DNA of 27,922 bases from Lentisphaerota bacterium (GCA_015061765.1 SUVZ01000004.1:1-27922); one strand, 5' to 3'. Shown: positions 1-8,739, counted from the stretch's first letter. Made by a program: numbers and translations. Notes: generated by a model from the sequence alone, not told the origin.

Positions 1-2
1 TC

Positions 3-953
3 ATGCATCGCGACTACCAGGGTAACGCGCCGATTCACTTTTACCAGTATTCAGATCGGCTTGAAGTTGTCAATCATGGTGGACTTTATGGACGCGCCCG
101 TCCCGAGAATTTTCCGAATGTGAGCGATTATCGCAATCCGATCATAGCTGAAGCGATGAAGGTAATGGGCTATGTCAACTGCTACAATCGCGGCATTGGC
201 ATGGTGCAGGATGAACTTGAAGCGAATGGCAATGGCAAGGCTGAATTCTCATTCCGGTTGATCACGGCTTTCGAGACAAAAGTCGCAAAGGCTGCCATAG
301 ATGAGCCGCAGAAATCGGCGTCTGCAACTCAAGATGGTGGCATGAAAAATGGTGCGGAGCAGGCGTTGGGTGAAAAGTTGGGTGAAAAGTTGGGTGAAAA
401 GTTGGGTGAAAAACGCCTGCAGATCATTGGATTGATGATCGCAGATGTCAAGATATCCATTTCTGAATTGGCCAAGAAGATCGGCATTTCACAGACTGCC
501 GTCGAAAATAATATTCGTTGGCTGAAGTCCAATAAAATCATTCGTCGCATCGGGTCTGCTAAAGGCGGCTATTGGAAGGTCGTTGACGTCACGGGCGATC
601 GGGATTTCAAGCAATCCTCGGGAAAGAGACGCGGTTTTGTCTTGCGCACTAATGGTGCCGATGCTCATGGTTCAATTGGACCAGGGCATCCGTTTGTCGT
701 TTTGCGAGGTTCTGTTGTTTCATCTGGAATAATGCCGTCTCTGAAGAGTCGCACACCGAATTATTACAAACTCCGCTGCAAGTTGACGAAAGACGGTACG
801 ATTGTAAATGGCGTCTTTACGAGTGATTGTGAGTTCGCCTCGCCGTCCGCTGCCTCGTCTGTGATTGCGGGGCGACCGTCAAATGGGCGTATTGATTGGA
901 AGACGGCGGACGGCCGGAGTCTTAAGGATGTTCAGGAAGAATGGCGGACGTAA
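3..953 (+). CDS. AlbA_2/HATPase_c_4 type ATP-binding regulator with DUF4357 tail (5' truncated)
   Basis: This is the C-terminal part of a protein of the RecG-like/AlbA_2 'ATP-binding transcriptional regulator' family. The first visible residues (MHRDYQGN) fall inside the HATPase_c_4 region, and the frame is open to the window edge, so the ATG at base 3 is internal and the true start lies upstream. Visible order: the HRDY motif and DRLEVVNHGG (residues 2-28); RNPIIAEAMKVMGYVNCYNRGIGM (about 44-68), typical of the HATPase_c_4 end; a four-fold LGEK linker (122-137); a winged helix (about 138-190) with ISELAKKIGISQTAVENNI as recognition region; and a C-terminal block (about 210-316) beginning GFVLRTNGADAHG that matches the DUF4357 pattern. 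Such proteins are common in defence islands, and their biochemical role is unsettled. The next gene begins immediately after the stop codon. Confidence 0.85.
   Translation: MHRDYQGNAPIHFYQYSDRLEVVNHGGLYGRARPENFPNVSDYRNPIIAEAMKVMGYVNCYNRGIGMVQDELEANGNGKAEFSFRLITAFETKVAKAAIDEPQKSASATQDGGMKNGAEQALGEKLGEKLGEKLGEKRLQIIGLMIADVKISISELAKKIGISQTAVENNIRWLKSNKIIRRIGSAKGGYWKVVDVTGDRDFKQSSGKRRGFVLRTNGADAHGSIGPGHPFVVLRGSVVSSGIMPSLKSRTPNYYKLRCKLTKDGTIVNGVFTSDCEFASPSAASSVIAGRPSNGRIDWKTADGRSLKDVQEEWRT
366..413 (+). repeat. four tandem copies of a 12-bp unit (LGEK linker)
   Basis: The unit ttgggtgaaaag occurs three times exactly and a fourth time with a final a (366-377, 378-389, 390-401, 402-413). It encodes LGEK x4 between the ATP-binding part and the winged helix of the preceding gene. 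Units are a multiple of three, so copy-number changes would keep the frame and only change linker length. GEKL-type linkers are known in this protein family. Confidence 0.95.
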
Positions 954-2096
954 ATGGAAAATGGTATAATTTTCAATATGAAACGGCGCAGTAATATAGA
1001 TTTATCCTCGGCAAAGGAGTACCGCAAGTGGATTGCAGAACTCAAGGTTCGCTATCGCGCTACGCAGATAAAGGCGGCGGTAGCAGTCAACTCTGCAATG
1101 CTGGAGTTCTATTGGAATCTTGGGCAAGACATTGCGGCGATGTATCCCGGAAAGAAACGTAACGTCCATTTCTTCGAAAATCTCAGCAACGACCTTTGCC
1201 TTGGAATACACAATCCTATTGGACTTTCTCCGTCGAATATACGGTATGCATTGCGGTTTTACGAACTATACCGTTATCTTCAACAGCTTGCTGAAGATAA
1301 CAGGATCGCTGATCTTATGAAAGTGCCGTGGGGGCATCATATACTTCTAATCGGGAAGTGCAGAGGCGATAGCAACAAGGCTCTTTTCTATGTGCGCAAG
1401 ACGATAGAGAACGGTTGGAGCCGCAACGATTTGCAGATTGCGATCGGTGAAGATGTGTATGAAAAAACAGGTAAGGCCCTTGTCAATTTTGATGCGACGC
1501 TTCCAATGCCGAGCGGCTATTTAGCGAATGAACTTATAAAGAACGAGTATTCGTTCGCATTGACCGAAACAGTGGACAACAACAATGAGCGTCAGATAGA
1601 GGCGGCATTGGTCAGGAATATCACGCGTACGCTTACCGAGCTTGGTGGGGGGTTCGCGTATGTCGGACATCAGGTGCGTGTGAATGTCGGCGGGGAGGAT
1701 TTCTGGCCCGACCTCATATTCTACCACTTGAAGAGTCGGCGGTATCTGTGCATAGAGTTGAAGGCCGGCGGATTCAAGCCTGAACATATTGGACAGCTGG
1801 GATTCTATATGGAGGCCATCGATCGGCAGATAAAGAACGAATGGGATGAGCCGACAATAGGGCTCTTGCTTTGCCGAGATGGCAACCGAACGGTCGTGGA
1901 ATACGCTTTGAGTGTCACCGACAAACCGATGGGTGTTGCAAGGTACAAGTTGACTCAGCGTCCGCCGAAGGGCCTTGCCGAAATCAAGAAAGCGGCAGAT
2001 AAGTTGGGGGTCGTGGTTGATGAAACATTCATGGAGTCGGAAATTACGCCCAAGCGCGGCACCGCAAGCAAGGGCAAGGAGGATTTCAATGGGTGA
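954..2096 (+). CDS. YhcG-type PDDEXK nuclease (DUF1016 family)
   Basis: This 380-aa protein has the two-part layout of the DUF1016/YhcG family. The N-terminal helical domain (about residues 20-180) carries the typical stretch AVNSAMLEFYWNLGQDIA. The C-terminal PDDEXK_3-like nuclease fold (about 215-345) shows GHQVRVNVGGEDFWPDLIFY, then CIELKAGGFKPEHIGQLGFY. Putative metal ligands are D253 (WPDL), E268 and K270 (IELK). Family members are found with restriction, retron and other mobile or defence loci and are predicted DNA nucleases. The start at 954 abuts the upstream TAA; a purine-rich GGAAGAATGG lies about 12 nt before it. The in-frame ATG at 978 is the alternative but lacks a ribosome binding site. 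The stop overlaps the next gene by 8 nt, so translation is probably coupled. Confidence 0.9.
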   Translation: MENGIIFNMKRRSNIDLSSAKEYRKWIAELKVRYRATQIKAAVAVNSAMLEFYWNLGQDIAAMYPGKKRNVHFFENLSNDLCLGIHNPIGLSPSNIRYALRFYELYRYLQQLAEDNRIADLMKVPWGHHILLIGKCRGDSNKALFYVRKTIENGWSRNDLQIAIGEDVYEKTGKALVNFDATLPMPSGYLANELIKNEYSFALTETVDNNNERQIEAALVRNITRTLTELGGGFAYVGHQVRVNVGGEDFWPDLIFYHLKSRRYLCIELKAGGFKPEHIGQLGFYMEAIDRQIKNEWDEPTIGLLLCRDGNRTVVEYALSVTDKPMGVARYKLTQRPPKGLAEIKKAADKLGVVVDETFMESEITPKRGTASKGKEDFNG

Positions 2097-2355
2097 TACG
2101 GACTGGGTTAAGAACTTCACGCCCAAAGCCGATGGAGATGCTGAATGGGCGGCGGGTATGCTATACCTGTTTGACGACGCGGGAGAAGGGGTGGCGGATG
2201 CCGTGCGCGCCGTTGAATGTTTCAAATGCGGTGCTGCCCTTGGTAACAAGAACTGCATGCGTCAGTTTGCTTCCTGTTACGAATCCGGTTGCAGCGTCCC
2301 GCAGGATTTTTCCCAAGCCCGCGAGTGGCGGGCAAAGGCGCTGGGAATCATTTGA
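2089..2355 (+). CDS. small Sel1-repeat protein
   Basis: This 88-aa protein consists almost entirely of two Sel1-like (TPR-related) repeats, about residues 16-48 (AEWAAGMLYLFDDAGEGV then AVECFKCGAALGN) and 52-85 (CMRQFASCYESGCSVPQDF then AREWRAKALG). Sel1 repeats are protein-interaction solenoids. The start was chosen at the ATG at 2089, which follows GGAGG at 2079-2083 with good spacing. A longer reading from 1975 would run across the nuclease gene and lacks a ribosome binding site. It overlaps the nuclease stop by 8 nt and ends 21 nt before the next gene. No signal peptide is visible, so it is probably cytoplasmic. Two repeats is short for the family; it could be an adaptor or immunity-type accessory, which is inference only. 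Confidence 0.75.
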   Translation: MGDTDWVKNFTPKADGDAEWAAGMLYLFDDAGEGVADAVRAVECFKCGAALGNKNCMRQFASCYESGCSVPQDFSQAREWRAKALGII

Positions 2356-2376
2356 ACACAAGAAAGGAAAACAAAA

Positions 2377-3471
2377 ATGAAAAAGAACAAAAAGTTGTTG
2401 ATTGGAATCGGGATTGTTGCCCTGCTCGGCATCGTCGCGGTGGGGATTTATAATAATCGGCAACAAAATGATGATAATGTTATTCGCATTGGCGCGATTC
2501 TACCCTTAACTGGTAAATATGCTGATACGGGAAATTCTGTTGTCGCTGGATTGGATATGGCGATAAGTAGTTTGAACGATGGTAAGACTGGTGCAAAGAT
2601 TATAGTTGAGTATTTTGACACAAAGTCAGAAGTGAAAAATGCAGTTCTAGGTTATAACAAATTGAAAACCATGAGTAATGTAAATGTCTTTTTCACAACG
2701 TTAAGTGATAATTCGCTTGCTCTTAAAGCAAGTGCAATCCAAGGTGGCGACTTGCTATTCTGTATTGCATCGCATGCGGATATAACAAAGGACAATAATA
2801 AACATGTGTTTAGACCGATTAATACGGGAGATGATGAAGCCCATTTTTTATCTCGCTACATTAAAAATAGTGATACTCGAAATAAGATTTATTTTTATAT
2901 TTTTAATACAGAGGCTGGCTTGGCTGTGGAACGAATCTTTAAGCAGGAGTTGGGAGATAAAATTATTGGTATAAATTTATACGGGGATGATTATAGTACA
3001 ATCCGAAATGTCACAACTAAGGCAACATATAAGGATGCAGATTGTATTGTGGTAGTTGGTTATTCTCCGACTATGGGGATTATAGTTAAGTATCTTAGGG
3101 AAGCTGGGTATGCTAATGAGATAATTGCAAACTTGGGATTTAATAATGCAGCAACAATCAAGGCGGCTGGAGGATATGCAAAGGGCATTTGGTATAATGA
3201 TTATGCTTTTCCGTATGATAGTGCGGAATTTAGGCGTAGGAATATGATTTCAATGGAAAAGTATCATTCAGAGTTTACGGCTTTAAGTTATATCGCTTAT
3301 TCATGCGTACATATACTAGAAAGAGTGATATCAGAAGTGGGATATAATCCAATTGCAATTGGAGATATTTTAAGTAACGAAAAAATATATGATGTGGAGG
3401 GATTAAAATTCACTTCTCATCCGGATGGTAGTATAACTTCAGAATACAAGATGCTTCAAATTCAAGAGTGA
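2377..3471 (+). CDS. membrane-anchored type I periplasmic-binding-like protein (Peripla_BP_6)
   Basis: This 364-aa protein opens with a charged N-terminus and one hydrophobic segment (about residues 7-25, LLIGIGIVALLGIVAVGIY). No lipobox cysteine is present, so it is probably an uncleaved signal anchor. The rest has the Leu/Ile/Val-binding (amide-binding) fold: IRIGAILPLTGKYADTGNSV at about 36-55, the usual first strand and ligand loop, then alternating strands such as DCIVVVGYSPTMG and a late YDVEGLKF-like block typical of this family. No permease or ATPase follows. Instead the next gene has a histidine-kinase-like module, so a role as a ligand sensor is likelier than transport; this is inference. 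AAAGGA at 2363-2368 supports the start. The gene is strongly AT-rich (20 of 60 bases G/C at 2581-2640) compared with its upstream neighbours. Confidence 0.85.
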   Translation: MKKNKKLLIGIGIVALLGIVAVGIYNNRQQNDDNVIRIGAILPLTGKYADTGNSVVAGLDMAISSLNDGKTGAKIIVEYFDTKSEVKNAVLGYNKLKTMSNVNVFFTTLSDNSLALKASAIQGGDLLFCIASHADITKDNNKHVFRPINTGDDEAHFLSRYIKNSDTRNKIYFYIFNTEAGLAVERIFKQELGDKIIGINLYGDDYSTIRNVTTKATYKDADCIVVVGYSPTMGIIVKYLREAGYANEIIANLGFNNAATIKAAGGYAKGIWYNDYAFPYDSAEFRRRNMISMEKYHSEFTALSYIAYSCVHILERVISEVGYNPIAIGDILSNEKIYDVEGLKFTSHPDGSITSEYKMLQIQE

Positions 3472-3476
3472 TATTT

Positions 3477-3484
3477 AAAAGGAG
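3477..3484 (+). promoter_or_regulatory. ribosome binding site that sets the start of the methyltransferase-kinase gene
   Basis: AAAAGGAG ends 4 nt before the ATG at 3489. The longer reading from a GTG at 3468, which overlaps the stop of the binding-protein gene, has no comparable site, so 3489 is preferred. Confidence 0.7.
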
Positions 3485-3488
3485 TTTT

Positions 3489-6400
3489 ATGAGTGCTTCA
3501 TTCTGGGATGAAATGTATGGTGATATCTCAAAGTCTCGACCTTGGGAGAATCCCGAATGGGTAGAGGTATGTAAGAAACAGATAGAAGAATGTCTTCGTC
3601 CGATTTCGTTAAGAAAACATTCCCTATCTTTATTGGATTTTGGTTGTGGTGCAGGCTTATATTTTCCCTTGTTTCAGGAGTTGGGATTTAATCAAATTAC
3701 CGGTGTTGATATCTCAAAAGTTGTTATTGATTATTTGAGGGAGAAACATGGTGAAAATCCATCGATACATTTAATGGCTGGAGATATAAGGGCGCTTCAA
3801 AGTCATGCCATAAAGTATGATGTCATTATGTTTTGGGGTGTAGCACATCATCTTGATCCTAAAGAATGGGATGTCTGTTTGCAACGATTTGATGAACTTT
3901 TATCAGCTGATGGTGTGTTGCTGGTAAGTGGATGGGGGGGGGATGATCCACGTTTCATAAAAGGAAGTCCCGCATTTTCTGTTCATTCACATAAACAAAC
4001 ATGGTCTATTGATGCAATTAAATTCTTACTTGAGAGTAGGTTTATTATCGAAGAGTTTGGCAATTTGCATTATCAAAATAAAGATCCTTTGCTATGTAGC
4101 GATGCGTTTAACTTTTACATGTGCAAGAAAAAATTGGCGATAGAACAACGTCTGTTGTCAAATCTGCGGTCTTATCTAAGTACACTTTATGATCGAATAT
4201 CATTTACTCAATTTATTCGCTATTCTTTCGAGTCGGATGTGAAGAATGCGCAGATGGATCGTGAAAAGTCTGTTACATATTATCGTGATAAACTCGAGCT
4301 GATCGAGATCTTTGGAAGTTTGATCCGGCAAGTAATTGAAAAATGCGGTAGGAATACTTCGTTTACTACAGAGATTTACCAACGTCCACAAAAGTATAAT
4401 ATATTTGTAGAGATGGATGCAAATCCAAAGAAATTACTGTGTGTTGGCAATTCAAATAGCATTAGATATTATTTTAGAGGGGATGAGCAAGACGAGTCTA
4501 GTCATTATAGATATTGGGGGACATCATTTACGGGGAATGACATTCAGGAAACTTCTGTTAAAGAATTGTTTTCTCAAATAGAAGGTGAATGCGGATCTAA
4601 TTACCAGGGTTGTGATTTTAGCGACTTAAAAAAGGTTGGTACTTACTCGCGCGTAGATACATTTGCAGAGAAATTGTTTTATGCGTTCAATCAAGGGCGT
4701 AAGTTGTTTTTTTATTATTTTAACAATGCTACGCTAAAAGTATCGCATAAAGAACTTGGGGACGGCGGGTTGATGATTTACGCGACATCGGCTCTTTCAA
4801 ATGAAGAATTAGCGACGATAGACACTTTATTTAAAGGATGGGCATCTGCTTTGTCAATTGATAGTTTCGCTAAACTTTCTGCAAAACTAGCCACAAAATC
4901 TGCCATTGGGGCGATAATGTCTCGCAATGGTTCTCATAATATTGGGAGCCATGTATTGGCGGCATTATCGCATAATGTTGGCACGATGCCTGATGATAGA
5001 ATTTTTTACCAATATATTCAGCATAGAATGGACTATATAGCAACTGCAGTTGGTGATTTTCCGCTTTGGCGGCAGCCGACGATGTTTGTCTGTGACATAA
5101 TGCGTGCTTTTTTGTCTCAGGCGCATTTATTGAATTACATATCAAGGAGCGAAGGGTTGTGTGCTTATCAATTTCAGAATCCTGCATATATTTATCAATC
5201 TCTACCTAACACATCGGATAGAAATGTCCAGCATAAAACAATCAGGTTGCATGTCCGTCGAATAAAAGACGATTGTAAAGAAGGTTGGGAGACGAATTTT
5301 GCCTCGCTTGTCGGAACTGATAATGTCGAAGATTTTATAACTGATTACCCTACTGATGGGACTTGGAATACAATGCCTTCAAATGGAAATGCCTCGCCTG
5401 ATGAGTCTGCTTCTTTTGACCGCGATGTAGCGGTGGCAATTCCTGGTGGTGTTGTCGGACAGCACGCAATTTTCACTATCCTTGAAAATATAATTCGCAA
5501 TGCGGCTAAACACGAGTGGTCAAAACTTGATGATGCAGCAAAAGTTAACAATGATCTTGATGTCTATGTCGATTTCCGAGATAATCCGCGTGACAAGCGA
5601 ATAGAGGTGCGTGTCTGGAATGATCGTGTTGGGGATGTGCCGTCGGGGATGTCTGACACGGTGGAGGCGCTGAAGGAAAAGGTAAAAGGTAGCTTGATAT
5701 CGCCAGATTCGGGGGCTTTGGTGCGAGAGAACTGGGGGCTTGCAGAAATGCGAATTTCTGTAGGCTATCTGCAAAATGCTGATATAGATAAAATCGGGGG
5801 GATTGGTAATGAACACGGAAAGTCCATTGAGTTGATTGAGCCGATTGTTGTCCAAAATGGTAAAAAAGAATGTTTGGGTTATAAATTCTGGTTACACAAG
5901 CCACAAGAGTTGTTAATTCAGGTACCCGACAGGGTAGCTAAGAGTGATTTGTCCGTTGTCAACAGTGCGTTAAGCCGATTCGGCATTGAACTAATGCGTA
6001 CAGAAGATGTCTTGAAATCAAAGGGGCTCGCTTATTCGTATGCGCTGATGGGGAATTTGGATTTTAGCCAAGAAGAGAGTAATTGGCCTAAACTACCATT
6101 CCGTGTACTGTCTCCTGTTGATGTGGCTGGACAGAGAGGTAAAATGAATAGGATTGCCCGCTACGATGGCGATTTTTATCCATTGAAGGATGGTGTGATT
6201 GATGAAAAGGCACTTTGCGATAAGGTTAAGGTGTTAAGCGCCAATTTGCGGGATGATACGGTGGCGAGTAAGTTTGCTTGGGATTTGTTGGAGGACATCC
6301 ATGCGTGCTGGATAGATTATATTCGCAAAGTGCGGAAGGTGACCAACGAATCTATCTTGAGTGTTGATGTTGATGGTGGAGAAGAGGCCAAGGGAAAAAG

Positions 6401-7736
6401 TCTTATTACTGATGCAGATTTGCTTCACTTTGTTTTTGAACATTCATTTAATTCTGCGGTCAGAGGTTACCTCAGAACCATCGAAAAGAAACGGACGAGG
6501 CCAGAGCTTGCGGGGGCGTTGTATTTGCTTGTTATGCTCAAGGAAAGACCTATCATGCCTGTAGGGATGTTGTCCGAACATACAGACAACAGTAAGAGAA
6601 TTGCATTGCAATTGATTCGATTCGCTGAGGCGGCAAAGGCGACAATGCCAGAGGAAATCAATGTGTCGGCGACAGATCAAGACGGCATTTCTTATGTCGA
6701 TGTCAGGTGGCAAGAAACGGTGCGCGGCTTGAAGACAAGAAATTGTTTGTATTATCTCTATGGTGGTTGCGAAAGGGTCTTTTATAATAGTGATGGAGAC
6801 GGATATTCTGACGTTCGGAATTTTGTCAAATACATCTGTGAAGTTGTCTTGGAGCAAGCAAAGTCGTTTCTCGCCAAATACGAAGAACGTATTGTGACCT
6901 TGCCACGTTCCTTTGGCGTGACAAAACGGACTCCACGTAGTGATAAGACCCCAATTGTATGGAAGCGTCGGGGCGAGAATGACGGAGAGAAAGTATTGTC
7001 TGTCTTATTTTCTTCTAATCGAAGTGCCGCAGAAGAATTCCTTGAGAATGGAGAAGGCGGTCTATGTTATTGGAGGCATGGCGATGATGAGTTTACGCAA
7101 AAACCGGGTGACGAAGAATCCAAAATAGACAAGGCTCTTTACTTTGAACCCTTGAGTGGTTCACAGAGTTATTTGAATTCAATTTCCGCTCTTCAGCAAA
7201 AAATAGATTGTCTTGCCACGAAGCAGTCAGATGACAGACTCTCGGTTGTCAGGGAAATGACAGGAATGGTCGAAAATGCGTTGCTGCGAGTTCTTGTCAT
7301 TGATGAGCGCGCCACAAAATTCTTGAAGGACCATCGCGATGTCGCAGAAATCCTTAAGCGTGCCGGTGTCAGAGCCTGTGATGAAAACAATACTGGCGTG
7401 GCTGATTTCCGCAATTCAAGATTTGAACTCGCAATAGATGCGGAAACAATATTGGCAACAGATTTTGACATTGTCATCATACATCAGGGGATCATTGATA
7501 AGATACTTAAGGAGGATAATTCGCAAAGCGATGTCGGCGATTTCCTAAAAACTCTACAGCAGCATATTCGATATGTCGTAATAACAACGGGACGTGGAAC
7601 TCCATCTAACATTCCTCCAACGGCTAGGGTTTTGCCGTTCTCCATCATTGAGAAAACGCTCTTCAAGCGTTATCCAGAAAAACTTTTGCTTGTTGATACT
7701 GTTATGAATATTCTGCCAAATGAAAGGAGTTTATAA
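3489..7736 (+). CDS. SAM methyltransferase - histidine-kinase-like - pseudo-receiver fusion
   Basis: This 1415-aa soluble protein has at least three modules. Residues about 1-220 form a class I SAM methyltransferase (motif I LDFGCGAGLY from L49/D50; then GVDIS, MAGDI, FWGVAHHLDP). At about 475-540 lies a dimerisation/phosphoacceptor-like helix pair with SHNIGSHVLAALSHNVGT; H483 and H488 are candidate phospho-histidines. The HATPase domain (about 655-810) has an N box, LENIIRNAAKHEW, with N667 and N671, and a late NWGLAEM G-type box. A long unassigned region follows. The end (about 1268-1400) is receiver-like, starting LRVLVIDERA (D1272, E1273). However, the phosphoacceptor position is H1332 (VIIHQG) and the usual KPF lysine is L1382 (VLPF), so it cannot be a standard receiver. 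The stop is 1 nt before the next start. A G9 run lies in the methyltransferase part. Targets are unknown. Confidence 0.8.
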   Translation: MSASFWDEMYGDISKSRPWENPEWVEVCKKQIEECLRPISLRKHSLSLLDFGCGAGLYFPLFQELGFNQITGVDISKVVIDYLREKHGENPSIHLMAGDIRALQSHAIKYDVIMFWGVAHHLDPKEWDVCLQRFDELLSADGVLLVSGWGGDDPRFIKGSPAFSVHSHKQTWSIDAIKFLLESRFIIEEFGNLHYQNKDPLLCSDAFNFYMCKKKLAIEQRLLSNLRSYLSTLYDRISFTQFIRYSFESDVKNAQMDREKSVTYYRDKLELIEIFGSLIRQVIEKCGRNTSFTTEIYQRPQKYNIFVEMDANPKKLLCVGNSNSIRYYFRGDEQDESSHYRYWGTSFTGNDIQETSVKELFSQIEGECGSNYQGCDFSDLKKVGTYSRVDTFAEKLFYAFNQGRKLFFYYFNNATLKVSHKELGDGGLMIYATSALSNEELATIDTLFKGWASALSIDSFAKLSAKLATKSAIGAIMSRNGSHNIGSHVLAALSHNVGTMPDDRIFYQYIQHRMDYIATAVGDFPLWRQPTMFVCDIMRAFLSQAHLLNYISRSEGLCAYQFQNPAYIYQSLPNTSDRNVQHKTIRLHVRRIKDDCKEGWETNFASLVGTDNVEDFITDYPTDGTWNTMPSNGNASPDESASFDRDVAVAIPGGVVGQHAIFTILENIIRNAAKHEWSKLDDAAKVNNDLDVYVDFRDNPRDKRIEVRVWNDRVGDVPSGMSDTVEALKEKVKGSLISPDSGALVRENWGLAEMRISVGYLQNADIDKIGGIGNEHGKSIELIEPIVVQNGKKECLGYKFWLHKPQELLIQVPDRVAKSDLSVVNSALSRFGIELMRTEDVLKSKGLAYSYALMGNLDFSQEESNWPKLPFRVLSPVDVAGQRGKMNRIARYDGDFYPLKDGVIDEKALCDKVKVLSANLRDDTVASKFAWDLLEDIHACWIDYIRKVRKVTNESILSVDVDGGEEAKGKSLITDADLLHFVFEHSFNSAVRGYLRTIEKKRTRPELAGALYLLVMLKERPIMPVGMLSEHTDNSKRIALQLIRFAEAAKATMPEEINVSATDQDGISYVDVRWQETVRGLKTRNCLYYLYGGCERVFYNSDGDGYSDVRNFVKYICEVVLEQAKSFLAKYEERIVTLPRSFGVTKRTPRSDKTPIVWKRRGENDGEKVLSVLFSSNRSAAEEFLENGEGGLCYWRHGDDEFTQKPGDEESKIDKALYFEPLSGSQSYLNSISALQQKIDCLATKQSDDRLSVVREMTGMVENALLRVLVIDERATKFLKDHRDVAEILKRAGVRACDENNTGVADFRNSRFELAIDAETILATDFDIVIIHQGIIDKILKEDNSQSDVGDFLKTLQQHIRYVVITTGRGTPSNIPPTARVLPFSIIEKTLFKRYPEKLLLVDTVMNILPNERSL
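3934..3942 (+). repeat. G9 homopolymer inside the methyltransferase domain
   Basis: Nine consecutive G residues are read as tGG GGG GGG Gat, giving Trp-Gly-Gly-Asp at about residues 149-152 of the methyltransferase module. Runs of this length are prone to slippage; loss or gain of one base would frameshift the gene after about 150 residues. It is the longest G run I saw in the window. Confidence 0.95.
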
Positions 7737-7737
7737 C

Positions 7738-8739
7738 ATGATACTTGTATTTGTCTCAAAGAACGATGAAGAATTCAATCGTTATGTCAGGGGATGCGGC
7801 GATAAGAAGATTAGAAGGACTTATTCCTTTCGCCCTAAGATTAACGATGCCGTGGCAATGGATGCTGGAACATGGATCCCGCAAATGCCTTCATTAAGTG
7901 CTGCTTTTGGTGATATGGAATCTCGTGTAGCCGCAGAACACCGCGGTGCGCAACAGCAGATCAACTTAGAGGATAGTGGGACTGAGTACGTGTTTCCCCT
8001 TGAATCGATGTCTGAGTATCATACAAGCGGTGTCTTTGTGGTGGCTATACGGAGTAGTTCTGATATAAATAAATTAAAAGCCGATTCCAAAAATAGTGGA
8101 TATCGGGGGCTGTCAACGAAGAAATTACTGTCTCTTATTGCAGATATTGTTAGGGAAACGTTTCCTGATGAAAAATCTGAAGTCAGCAAACAGGACATTC
8201 ATCTGCTTGTGCACTGGGGTAGTGTTAAGTATCTTTCTGAGGAAGAAAAGAAATTCAATGATGTCATATCGCAAGAACATTATGAGCGGGAATTTCCGTG
8301 TAAGAGCTTAAGATTCTATGAGTTGAGTTCTAGGCGAAGAGATTGTTTAAATGTCGAAGAGCAGGCTATAAAGATACCCTATAAGAAGAAAGATGTTGAA
8401 ACGTTATTTCGGCGACTTGGTTCATTTGAGAAGTATGCGGAGATAAAAGACCATATGACAAAGTATGTGCTGGCAGAGACAGGTCTTGAGGTTGACACAG
8501 AACTTATAAGGGCGTTTCTGTCGGAGTCCGAATTCCGGAAGAAACTTCGATCTGTCGTCAGCGAGGTTAGGTTAAAATGGTTATTAGAATGGAATTTGTT
8601 CAAATCTTTTATGGATGCTGAATCTACAGAAAAGATTAAAGGTGCTGTCGAACAAATGGTTACACCATTCGATAGGTGTGACAAGGATAAGGCGCGGGCG
8701 TTTATTTCGCAACTTCTATCGGAAGGACTTGTCAGATGA
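7738..8739 (+). CDS. unknown 333-aa protein between kinase and receiver genes
   Basis: I do not recognise this family. The protein starts with a hydrophobic strand (MILVFVSKNDEEF). Around residues 90-160 there are alternating strand and helix patterns (SGVFVVAIRSS; DIHLLVHWGSVKYL at about 152-165). The C-terminal half (about 200-333) is charged and probably helical, ending with FISQLLSEG. There is no signal peptide or membrane segment. AAAGGAG at 7723-7729 sits 8 nt before the ATG at 7738; an in-frame ATG at 7720 would put that site inside the gene, so 7738 is chosen. The stop overlaps the following ATG (ATGA), which implies translational coupling. Its fixed place between a histidine-kinase-like gene and a receiver gene suggests an adaptor or an effector of that relay; this is inference from context. 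Confidence 0.75.
   Translation: MILVFVSKNDEEFNRYVRGCGDKKIRRTYSFRPKINDAVAMDAGTWIPQMPSLSAAFGDMESRVAAEHRGAQQQINLEDSGTEYVFPLESMSEYHTSGVFVVAIRSSSDINKLKADSKNSGYRGLSTKKLLSLIADIVRETFPDEKSEVSKQDIHLLVHWGSVKYLSEEEKKFNDVISQEHYEREFPCKSLRFYELSSRRRDCLNVEEQAIKIPYKKKDVETLFRRLGSFEKYAEIKDHMTKYVLAETGLEVDTELIRAFLSESEFRKKLRSVVSEVRLKWLLEWNLFKSFMDAESTEKIKGAVEQMVTPFDRCDKDKARAFISQLLSEGLVR

Noticed and set aside
366..413. Short regular repeats as a CRISPR-like array
   Set aside because: There are no spacers; units are directly adjacent 12-mers in a coding linker.
329..550. Minus-strand ORF with FSPN repeats
   Set aside because: It is the complement of the GEKL-encoding tandem repeat inside a well supported gene on the other strand.
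1521..2258. 245-aa minus-strand ORF
   Set aside because: It lies opposite the DUF1016 nuclease, has no ribosome binding site and no sensible domain composition.
2377..3471. ABC amino-acid transporter operon
   Set aside because: No permease or ATPase genes follow; the downstream genes are signalling proteins.
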